Below, in pieces: positions 52,757 to 60,136 of a DNA stretch of 64,000 nt. Source of the DNA: JAGQYP01 sp041392305 (lineage in GTDB: Bacteria > Bacteroidota > Bacteroidia > Flavobacteriales_D > Crocinitomicaceae); assembly GCA_041392305.1 (NCBI GenBank), contig JAWKMJ010000008.1, positions 62,001-126,000 of the forward strand, in the 5' to 3' direction. The translations under genes were made by a program, and so were the position numbers. The notes below the pieces were generated by a model. The model ran no database searches, was not told the origin of the DNA, and saw only the letters and a list, made by a program, of their open reading frames with translations. Position 1 is the stretch's first letter. Each line of letters opens with the position of its first letter.

Positions 52757-53248
52757 TTGAATAGTAAAGAGTACAATAGCGCCGTTCAAGAGCATTCCGG
52801 AAGACTTTTCGGATACTGTTTGAAGTTTCTGCAAAACCGAGAGGATGCGGACGATATTGTACAAGATGCTTACAAAAAACTCTGGGAAAATCGCAAAGCG
52901 GTTGATTTTAACAAATCGAAATCCTGGTTATTTACTACAGCACACAATGCGATGATTAATTTCAAGGTAAAGAAAAGCCGAATGGTCTCTATGGAGATCC
53001 TTCCTGAAAGAAGTTCGATGGCTTATTTTTCAAAGAGACTCGAAACCAAAGAAATCATTGAAAAAGCGCTTAAGAACTTACCTCCGCTTCAGAAATCCAT
53101 TGTTTTGATGCGGGATTTGGAGGGGTACAATTACCAGGAGATAGGTGCGGTTTTGAACCTTTCAGAGTCTCAAGTTAAAGTTTATTTGTTCCGTGCAAGA
53201 AAGAAATTGAAGAAGCAGCTAAAAGATTTAACAGAATTAGTGGCATGA
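52757..53248 (+). CDS. ECF-type RNA polymerase sigma factor
   Basis: The 163-aa protein has sigma region 2 (LFGYCLKFLQNREDADDIVQ, then KLWENRKAVDF and SWLFTTAHNAMINF) and region 4 (LPPLQKSIVLMRDLEGYNYQ, then EIGAVLNLSESQVKVYLFRA). It has the size of ECF factors. A TAA two codons upstream and the region 2 start fix a TTG start at 52757. Its stop overlaps the ATG of the anti-sigma/PorP fusion (ATGA), the classical arrangement of a sigma with its own anti-sigma. Targets are unknown; the downstream PorP gene is an obvious candidate. Confidence 0.93.
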   Translation: MNSKEYNSAVQEHSGRLFGYCLKFLQNREDADDIVQDAYKKLWENRKAVDFNKSKSWLFTTAHNAMINFKVKKSRMVSMEILPERSSMAYFSKRLETKEIIEKALKNLPPLQKSIVLMRDLEGYNYQEIGAVLNLSESQVKVYLFRARKKLKKQLKDLTELVA

Positions 53249-55242
53249 CGAGCATCGATAAGAACAATATAGAAAAGTGGCTCTTCGATTATCATGAAGG
53301 TAATCTGAATCAAGAGGACAGAGAGACTCTTGAGCGGTTTGTCCTTCTTAATCCCGAGTATGAATCTGAAATGGACGCCTGGTCTATGGCATTCGTTGAG
53401 AACGAAGAGTTTGAATACCACAATACAGAATCTTTATATCAAAAGAAAAAACGTTTTGGCTGGATTGGTTGGTCTTCCGCAGCAGCTATTCTCGTTTCCG
53501 GAATCGTACTTTCCTTTTTATTTCTTGGTAAAAAATCCGAATCCAACTTAGCAAATCATCTGAGTTCACTTTCTGAATCCAATCTAAATCAGAATCAGAA
53601 CTCCCTTGACAATTTAAAGTCGATCACTTCTCCCGGTATGGAATTGGAATCTTTACCCAATGAAGTAACAGGTAAAAATGGACAACCACTGAATGTCCAA
53701 GACAACGAAGAGAATTCATCGAAAAATGAGATTTCTGAAAATGGCTTTGCGATTCCGCAAGTATGGACTCCAACTGCAAATGAAAAGCGCTCTAACAAGA
53801 ATCTTCAGCAATTCAACACACCAAACAAAGTGGTCCATGAACCAAGACTTTCAAATACAAATAAATCACTTCAAGCGAACCCGGATCTAGTTCCGCAAAA
53901 TATGCATGCTACTGCCGATGAAAATGTAGTAGTTGCGAATTCCAACCTCCATGCAGGTCAATTGAACGACTCCAATGGGCAAAATCATGCTGAAATCATT
54001 GATTTCTCGGTGAACAATCAGAATACGGATGTGCTGGTAAACAACACGATCCAAGACGAACTAATTTCCGCTATCCCTGGAAAAAACGCTCAGATTGTAA
54101 CCAACGATGAATTTGCTCATCTGGAGCCTGTTTCACCTCACCTGCAAAAAGACATCACTTTAAACCAGGCTTTAGATAAGCTCGATTATGAGGATGGAAA
54201 ACACAATGGCGCATACCTTTCCAATCCTGAGTTCTCAGAAAATAAAATCGATTTATCGGAAAACTTGAAAAATTCTTCTCGAAAAACAACAACCAAATTT
54301 ATTCGAGATTTGAAACGTGCATTCAACAACCCTTCTGGTGTGACCAACTTAAGAAATCCGAACTTGGTTATTCCCGGTTACAACCCATTGGCCTTTAACC
54401 CATCATTGGCTGGAGGAATGTTGAAAACAAGGATTCAAACTTCTTATATGAATCAGTGGACAGGTACATCTCAAATGCAGCACATGGCACAGTTGTCTGT
54501 AGATGGCTATGTTTACGGAATGCGTGGAGGGATAGGAATGAACATTCAGTTTAAAGATTACGCTCAGGGAACCTATCGAAATTATGACGCTGCCTTGATG
54601 TACTCTCCAAAAATCAATTTTGGAAAATTCCTTACCATCGAACCTTCAATTAAGTTCAACATGGGGGCATACACTTTGGACAAAAGCAAAATTGTTCCAG
54701 GAGGTCAAATTGAGATGGAGAGAGGGAATGTTTATCAAACTTTTGAATCAGGTGAAAGCCCAATTGGTTCGCAAAAAATGTATTATGATCTGGGTGTAGG
54801 ATTATTCGTCAATACGAAATGGTTCTATGCCGGTTTCTCTATGGATAATGTATTTAGACATAAAGAGAACATCTACAGCAACGATGTTTCTAATCCTAGA
54901 AGAGCCCCATTTAGAATGAATGCCGTAATCGGGACTGATTTTGAATCACGAAACAAAAATTTCAGTGGTTCTCCTTACATCGTCTATCAGCATTTCGACA
55001 ATTATGATGAATTCTATTTTGGTTCGAATTTCAGATTCTATTGGGGAACTGCAGGAGTCAGTATTTCAGACAAAGGCAATATCTCTGCTCAAGCCGGAGT
55101 TCAATTCAAAAAGTTTAAGATGTATTATCAATACGATTGGACAAAGTCGAAGTTGATGGGAATCAAAGGACATTCACATGAAATTATGTTCAGATTTACA
55201 ATCAAACCGAAAAGATCATTTACCAAAAACCTGGAGTATTAA
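53245..55242 (+). CDS. anti-sigma-like / PorP-SprF-like outer-membrane fusion protein (dual membrane-spanning anti-sigma candidate)
   Basis: The 665-aa protein combines four parts. Residues 1-70 are a short acidic helical head (IEKWLFDYHEGNLNQEDRET) that resembles anti-sigma domains. Residues about 72-94 are one transmembrane helix (AAAILVSGIVLSFLFLG). Residues about 96-345 are a low-complexity Asn/Ser/Gln/Glu-rich linker without signal peptide or lipobox. From about 350 a beta-rich domain carries the PorP/SprF entry motif NPLAFNPSLAGG and ends YYQYDWTKSKLMGI..HSHEI. Both motifs align by eye with the next gene's product. Inferred topology: head in the cytoplasm, barrel in the outer membrane. 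It is coupled to the sigma gene by ATGA. Confidence 0.85.
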   Translation: MTSIDKNNIEKWLFDYHEGNLNQEDRETLERFVLLNPEYESEMDAWSMAFVENEEFEYHNTESLYQKKKRFGWIGWSSAAAILVSGIVLSFLFLGKKSESNLANHLSSLSESNLNQNQNSLDNLKSITSPGMELESLPNEVTGKNGQPLNVQDNEENSSKNEISENGFAIPQVWTPTANEKRSNKNLQQFNTPNKVVHEPRLSNTNKSLQANPDLVPQNMHATADENVVVANSNLHAGQLNDSNGQNHAEIIDFSVNNQNTDVLVNNTIQDELISAIPGKNAQIVTNDEFAHLEPVSPHLQKDITLNQALDKLDYEDGKHNGAYLSNPEFSENKIDLSENLKNSSRKTTTKFIRDLKRAFNNPSGVTNLRNPNLVIPGYNPLAFNPSLAGGMLKTRIQTSYMNQWTGTSQMQHMAQLSVDGYVYGMRGGIGMNIQFKDYAQGTYRNYDAALMYSPKINFGKFLTIEPSIKFNMGAYTLDKSKIVPGGQIEMERGNVYQTFESGESPIGSQKMYYDLGVGLFVNTKWFYAGFSMDNVFRHKENIYSNDVSNPRRAPFRMNAVIGTDFESRNKNFSGSPYIVYQHFDNYDEFYFGSNFRFYWGTAGVSISDKGNISAQAGVQFKKFKMYYQYDWTKSKLMGIKGHSHEIMFRFTIKPKRSFTKNLEY

Positions 55243-55246
55243 AAAT

Positions 55247-55253
55247 AAGGAGG
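55247..55253 (+). promoter_or_regulatory. strong Shine-Dalgarno sequence (AAGGAGG) of the PorP/SprF gene
   Basis: AAGGAGG with 8 nt spacing to the ATG at 55262 is unusually complete for this window, where most starts lack such a motif. It fixes the start at 55262 and suggests high translation of this gene relative to the upstream fusion. Confidence 0.7.
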
Positions 55254-55261
55254 AAAGAATT

Positions 55262-56227
55262 ATGAAGAGATTGATACTATTTTTAATGATTGGTTTTAGT
55301 TTGTTGCTTACCAAACAAGCACAAGCTCAGGACCCGCATTTTTCGCAGTTTTATGCGAATCCGCTTTACCTGAACCCGGCTTTAGCTGGTACTCATGGAT
55401 GTCCGAGACTGAATTTCAACTATAGAAACCAATGGCCTGCTCTGTCTGGTACGTTTGTGACCTATAGTGCTTCTTACGATCAGTATTTCGATAACCTTTC
55501 CGGAGGGATTGGTGTAATTGCTACTTTGGATCAGGCAGGTAAGGGTACAATTAACACCCTGACGCTTAGTTTCATTTATGCCTATCACTTGAAACTGGGT
55601 AGAAAATGGAGAATGATTTTTGGTGCACAAGCAACTTGGAATCAAAAATTCCTGGATTGGAGTAAACTTTCGTTTGGAGATCAAATTGACCCTAGAAGAG
55701 GTTTTATTTACAACACCGGAGATCAACCCAGAGGTGGAACTCGAGGTTTCTTTGATGTATCGGCAGGTTTTGTAATCTACAATGAATTTTTCTATGGTGG
55801 ATTTACCGCCAAGCATTTGAATATGCCAAATGAGTCTATGATTATTGGCGAATCGAAGCAGCCCATTAAAATGACTGCCCATTTAGGTGCCGACATCAAA
55901 TTTGGTAAAGGTTCTAAATATTCCAATACCACTTCCATTTCTCCAAACGTAATTTTCCAATACCAACAAGGGTTTATGGAATTGAATTTGGGTCTTTATG
56001 TGAAGTACGGTGTGATTCGAGGAGGTGTTTGGTGGAGAACCAATGATGCTTTCATTATCATGCTGGGATTAGATACTAAAGTATTCAAGCTGGGATACAG
56101 CTATGATGTAACAATATCGAAATTAACAAACGCTTCAGGTGGTTCTCACGAGGTTTCATTGGGACTTTACCTGAACTGTAAAAAGAGGCCTAAAGGATTT
56201 AGAACTATTTCTTGTCCTTCCTTCTAA
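55262..56227 (+). CDS. PorP/SprF-family type IX secretion outer-membrane protein
   Basis: The 321-aa protein has a signal peptide (MKRLILFLMIGFSLLLTKQA, cleaved near AQA-QD) and the family entry motif DPHFSQFYANPLYLNPALAG. A beta-barrel follows, with alternating aromatic strands and the C-terminal LGYSYDVTISKLTNASGGSH. Longer upstream frames overlap the previous gene and are rejected because of the strong SD at 55247. PorP/SprF proteins associate with the T9SS and are often paired with specific cargo, such as adhesins. Here the partner is the fused anti-sigma with a related barrel domain, 19 nt upstream. Confidence 0.92.
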   Translation: MKRLILFLMIGFSLLLTKQAQAQDPHFSQFYANPLYLNPALAGTHGCPRLNFNYRNQWPALSGTFVTYSASYDQYFDNLSGGIGVIATLDQAGKGTINTLTLSFIYAYHLKLGRKWRMIFGAQATWNQKFLDWSKLSFGDQIDPRRGFIYNTGDQPRGGTRGFFDVSAGFVIYNEFFYGGFTAKHLNMPNESMIIGESKQPIKMTAHLGADIKFGKGSKYSNTTSISPNVIFQYQQGFMELNLGLYVKYGVIRGGVWWRTNDAFIIMLGLDTKVFKLGYSYDVTISKLTNASGGSHEVSLGLYLNCKKRPKGFRTISCPSF

Positions 56228-56274
56228 TAAACAACTAAACTAGTTTAAGATTTCGTTTTCTGTTTTGGTTTGGA

Positions 56275-56310
56275 AAAAGTGGTTTACTCGTAGACCACTT
56301 TTCCTTTTTT
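56275..56310 (+). terminator. intrinsic terminator of the sigma-PorP operon, overlapping the convergent gene's end
   Basis: AAAAGTGGTTTAC and GTAGACCACTTTT pair over the outer bases with a small loop and are followed by CCTTTTTT. The stem includes the last codons and stop of the minus-strand amidohydrolase gene (stop at 56284-56286). On the minus strand the stem is followed by CCAAACC, so it serves mainly the plus strand. Confidence 0.75.
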
Positions 56311-57903
56311 AATGGTGTATTCAACATAGGCTTTTAAAATCTGATCTTTAGGTGCCTCTAGCAGATCGGCACTCAAAATAATAAGATCCGCATTCTTTCC
56401 TTCTTCCAGTGTTCCTTTCCATCCCTCTTCAAAATTGCTCACTGCTCCCCATTGGGTCATCCCTCTTAAGGTAACAATTCTACTCAAGCCATTTTTAGCT
56501 AAAAATCCCTCTTTCGGCTCTAGTTCTTTATTTTGTCTGAATACAGAGCAAAAGAAATTATAAAAAGGATTGATATCCGTCACAGGAAAATCTGTTCCTA
56601 TGGCCAACATTCCTGAAGTATTGAATAACTTTTTGTAATTATATGCACCTTCTTCTAAACGATGCCCACCGATACGGTCTTCTGCCCAGCGCATATCATC
56701 CATCGCATGATTGGGCTGTACCGAGGGGATGACACTGAATTTTGAAAACAACTCAAAATCAGAAGTATTCATTACCTGAGCATGTTCGATTTTCCATCTG
56801 CAATCGTTTACCTCTTTTAGAACATCTCCATAAGCTTCCAAAACAAAACGGTTTGCGGAGTCGCCTATGCAGTGTGTATTGACTTGAAATTCATTCAAAT
56901 ACGCAAAACTCAAGACCTTTTTAAAACTGGAATCCAACACAATTTGGCCATAAGTAGGCTGATCAGAATAATGAGCTAACATACAAGCACCACGAGATCC
57001 TAAAGAACCATCAGCAATTAATTTAAAGGAAGAAACATTGAGTAACTCACTTTTATATTTTCCATTTTTCAGCGCGTACTGTAAACCTTCTTCATTTCCA
57101 AAAATCATAGCATAGACATCAAGCTTCAAAATCCCCTCTTCCTCTAGTTGTTTGTACCATTCTATTTGGGTAGGAGTTAAACCAGCCTCATTAATTGAAG
57201 TAATACCATATTCAAAAAGAGTTTGCTGAAACTCTTCAAATTTTGCTTTCAGTTGTTCCTTTGAAACCATAGGGCTCTTTCTATAGACTAAATCGAGAGC
57301 ATTATCCATGATAAATCCTGTAAATTCCCCATTCACATATTCCACTTGACCCGGAAGAATTTCTTGTCTGTCCAAGGAGTCAAACAATTCAAACGTTTTG
57401 GAATTGATCAATGCTCCATGACCATCAATTCGAGTAAGTAGCAGAGGTTGATCAGGAAATAAGCTATCCAATTCTTTCAAAGTAGGTCGTTCCTTATTTT
57501 CCCAAAGAGATTCATCCCATCCTCTCCCAATAATCCAATTGTTTAAAGGTTGTTGTGTGCGAGCGACTTCCAAAGTTTTCTTTTTAGATCTCAGCCATCT
57601 TAGGTCTGCAAAGAAACTATCTTCCACAAATCCCAATACATGGCAATGTGAATCATGAAAACCAGGAATCACCATCTTGCCCATAGCATCGATTTCTCGA
57701 TCAGCGGCATACTTATTCATGATTTCTCTTTCAGGTCCGAGTTCAATAATCTTCCCGTCTTTTATAGCCATTGCTTGATAGACCGTGCTATTTTTATCCA
57801 AACTGTAAATACGTGCATTATGGATAATCAAATCTGCTTCCTTTCCCTTAAAACACGAAGAAAGAAGAAAAAAAAGTACACTTAAAAGTGAAAGTTGTTT
57901 CAT
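56284..57903 (-). CDS. YtcJ-like amidohydrolase lipoprotein
   Basis: Metal-dependent hydrolase of the amidohydrolase 3 group, 539 aa, with lipobox LLSSC, so probably exported and lipid-anchored. The N-terminal beta-sandwich holds LIIHNARIYSLD; the metal motif HxH is in GFHDSHCHV; then DGSLGSRGA, NTHCIGDSANR, WKIEHAQVM and the late Asp in AIGTDFPV. Substrates of YtcJ-like enzymes are poorly known amides. It is the third gene of a coupled minus-strand set, overlapping the SDR gene stop by ATGA. Confidence 0.92.
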   Translation of the reverse strand: MKQLSLLSVLFFLLSSCFKGKEADLIIHNARIYSLDKNSTVYQAMAIKDGKIIELGPEREIMNKYAADREIDAMGKMVIPGFHDSHCHVLGFVEDSFFADLRWLRSKKKTLEVARTQQPLNNWIIGRGWDESLWENKERPTLKELDSLFPDQPLLLTRIDGHGALINSKTFELFDSLDRQEILPGQVEYVNGEFTGFIMDNALDLVYRKSPMVSKEQLKAKFEEFQQTLFEYGITSINEAGLTPTQIEWYKQLEEEGILKLDVYAMIFGNEEGLQYALKNGKYKSELLNVSSFKLIADGSLGSRGACMLAHYSDQPTYGQIVLDSSFKKVLSFAYLNEFQVNTHCIGDSANRFVLEAYGDVLKEVNDCRWKIEHAQVMNTSDFELFSKFSVIPSVQPNHAMDDMRWAEDRIGGHRLEEGAYNYKKLFNTSGMLAIGTDFPVTDINPFYNFFCSVFRQNKELEPKEGFLAKNGLSRIVTLRGMTQWGAVSNFEEGWKGTLEEGKNADLIILSADLLEAPKDQILKAYVEYTIKKGKVVYE

Positions 57904-58658
57904 GATTTATGCAAATAGAAAGAATTGGCCTGCGAGGTGCATGTGACCACTATATCATTCAAACAAACGTGTTTAGGCGTTGTTGCCGCGTAATATGTGA
58001 TTTCAGCCAAATCTTCTCCTGTTAAAGGTTCAAAACCTTGATATACCGCATCCGCTTTTTCTTGATCACCTTTAAAACGTACCACGCTAAATTCCGTTTC
58101 CGCCAGACCAGGAGCAATATTGGTTACTTTGATTCCAAAAGGCAACAAATCAATTCGCATAGCCTTTGAAAGTGAATCAACCGCGTGTTTCGAAGCACAA
58201 TAAACATTCCCACTCAAATACGTCTCTTTTCCTGCCGTAGATGCAATATTAATAATGTGCCCCACCCCATTTTGTTTAAGAATCGGAATCACTTGTTTGG
58301 AAACATAAAGCAACCCTTTCACATTAGTATCGATCATTCGGTCCCAATCTTCTGTATTACCTTTATCGATGGTATCTCTACCAACCGCCAATCCAGCATT
58401 ATTGACAAGAATTTGAAGGTCTTTTTTCACCTCATCAGGAATGGATTGGATCGCTTTTTCCACTTGACTTAGCTCCCGAACATCAAAATTGAGCGTGAGT
58501 ACTTTTACTTTGAAACCATTCTGAATATCCTCGGCTATTTGTTCCAATCTATCTGCTCTTCTTCCAGTTATAATCAGATCATACCCTTCTTTAGCAAATT
58601 TATAGGCGATTGCTTTTCCAAATCCCGAGGTAGCTCCTGTAACTAATATTGTACTCAT
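57900..58658 (-). CDS. short-chain dehydrogenase/reductase (YdfG-like)
   Basis: NADP-dependent oxidoreductase of 252 aa, close in look to 3-hydroxy acid dehydrogenases (YdfG). The cofactor loop is TGATSGFGKAIA, the NNAG motif follows at about 88, and the catalytic residues are Ser in NIASTAGKETY and Tyr/Lys in YCASKHA. RRADR after the second strand suggests NADP preference. It overlaps the upstream membrane-protein gene and the downstream amidohydrolase gene by 4 nt each. Confidence 0.92.
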   Translation of the reverse strand: MSTILVTGATSGFGKAIAYKFAKEGYDLIITGRRADRLEQIAEDIQNGFKVKVLTLNFDVRELSQVEKAIQSIPDEVKKDLQILVNNAGLAVGRDTIDKGNTEDWDRMIDTNVKGLLYVSKQVIPILKQNGVGHIINIASTAGKETYLSGNVYCASKHAVDSLSKAMRIDLLPFGIKVTNIAPGLAETEFSVVRFKGDQEKADAVYQGFEPLTGEDLAEITYYAATTPKHVCLNDIVVTCTSQANSFYLHKS

Positions 58659-60136
58659 TTCTTGTGCTTATTTGGCTTTAAAGTTATCCTTTTGAAATCA
58701 ATTATCGAAAGAAATAGCAAAATCCAAATCAAAAAGGCCGGCGTTTTATAGCGTACAATGGCACCCACAACCGGGGTAGTTGCTCCAATAATCCAATAGA
58801 ATAGAAGAATAAAAATCAGACTAAAGAAAAATAGTTTTTGATCGATTAGTACTCCAGTTTTTCTATACCTCAAGGTGAACAGAATCAGCAAAAAGAGGAA
58901 TAGATTTTCCAGAATATTCAGCCATTTCAGAAAAGAACCACTTTGCCAGGGAAAAGGCATAAAAAAAACATTAGCAATATAAATCGGGCTATAAACCACC
59001 AGATGTACCCAGTTATTATCAATTTCTTTGACCTTAAAATAGCTTTGTGAAGGCTCTTGCATGGAATAAAATTGGAATTCCATGTCTTTTCCAAGGACAG
59101 AATCTCTTGAATATACCTGAGAGCCAAAATCTTTGACCTCAACCTGTAAATCTTGTTTTAATCGCACGTAGTTATGTGCAATATGCAGAGCCTCTTTATT
59201 TTTAAAATCGATTCTATAGAAATGTTCGTTATCCATGAAATAGACTCCCCCCTTACCTACTAAATTGAAATCTTTTTGCTTTTGTGAAATGTATTTGGTC
59301 ACATTCATTGACTCCATATAACTATTTGTCCAAATGAAAAAGACTCCTAAAATCAGCATAGAAATAAATAAGACCCCATTTTTTTTCCAACTCTTTTGGA
59401 CCAGAAAATAAAATGCTAGAGCAGGAAGTATGCATAAAAGAAAATAGACCTTAGTATTGAGTAATACAAAAAGACCAATCAGGATCATAGCAAGCTTCCA
59501 AACCGGACGAGAACTATAGAAACGAAACCCGTAAAAGAGTAATCCAAAACCAAAAATGAGCAAACTTTCTTTCAACACAGAACTTGTCCAAAACAATAGA
59601 GAAGGAAACAAGAATAGAAGCAAAAAGACTTCCTTTTGGTATTTCGGAATCCAATCTTCAATTCCTTTAAAAAAGAGCGTGAGTCCGATCATTGAAGCCA
59701 TAATGAAGAATAGCATGTGAACATAAAAACTATTCAGAGAGAAAAAAGACAAAATAGAATTGATACGAATAATGAAGCGGTTATCATTAAACTGATCCAT
59801 TTCCGCTCGAGTCCAGTGTTCTGTGTTCTGTAGCTGTGTCTCAACAAGTTGTTGATCTCCTTCAGAAAAAAGCAAAGTGAAATAATCTTTAGGAGATTCT
59901 GAAAAAACCTGATTCAAGATCTTGCCATCATTGAAATAGTGGGCGGTATCACCAGAGAGTTCACCATCACTATAATAATAAGTGTAGATCAAAGTGAGGG
60001 CAAGTCCTGCAGCTATTTTGGCAAAAAAAACAGCTAGTACCCACGTTTTTTTTATACATTTAATCTCAAAGATCTTCAGTTTCCAGATCAAAACTGAAAA
60101 CAGCAATACATAGAGTATAGCGATGATTAATTCCAA
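58655..60136 (-). CDS. polytopic membrane protein, unknown function
   Basis: The 493-aa protein has about ten hydrophobic helices, with a soluble loop between roughly residues 270 and 390 (DKQKDFNLVGKGG). The pattern of long loop plus helices resembles glycosyltransferase-C or O-antigen-polymerase-like proteins, but no defining motif is seen, so no function is assigned. A TAA directly before the codon at 60136 leaves TTG as the start. Its first codons overlap the divergent histidine-kinase gene. It heads a coupled set with the SDR and amidohydrolase genes. Confidence 0.72.
   Translation of the reverse strand: MELIIAILYVLLFSVLIWKLKIFEIKCIKKTWVLAVFFAKIAAGLALTLIYTYYYSDGELSGDTAHYFNDGKILNQVFSESPKDYFTLLFSEGDQQLVETQLQNTEHWTRAEMDQFNDNRFIIRINSILSFFSLNSFYVHMLFFIMASMIGLTLFFKGIEDWIPKYQKEVFLLLFLFPSLLFWTSSVLKESLLIFGFGLLFYGFRFYSSRPVWKLAMILIGLFVLLNTKVYFLLCILPALAFYFLVQKSWKKNGVLFISMLILGVFFIWTNSYMESMNVTKYISQKQKDFNLVGKGGVYFMDNEHFYRIDFKNKEALHIAHNYVRLKQDLQVEVKDFGSQVYSRDSVLGKDMEFQFYSMQEPSQSYFKVKEIDNNWVHLVVYSPIYIANVFFMPFPWQSGSFLKWLNILENLFLFLLILFTLRYRKTGVLIDQKLFFFSLIFILLFYWIIGATTPVVGAIVRYKTPAFLIWILLFLSIIDFKRITLKPNKHKK

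Noticed and set aside
55178..55261. N-terminal extension of the PorP/SprF gene
   Set aside because: It overlaps the fusion gene and would precede the signal peptide; AAGGAGG at 55247 fixes the start at 55262.
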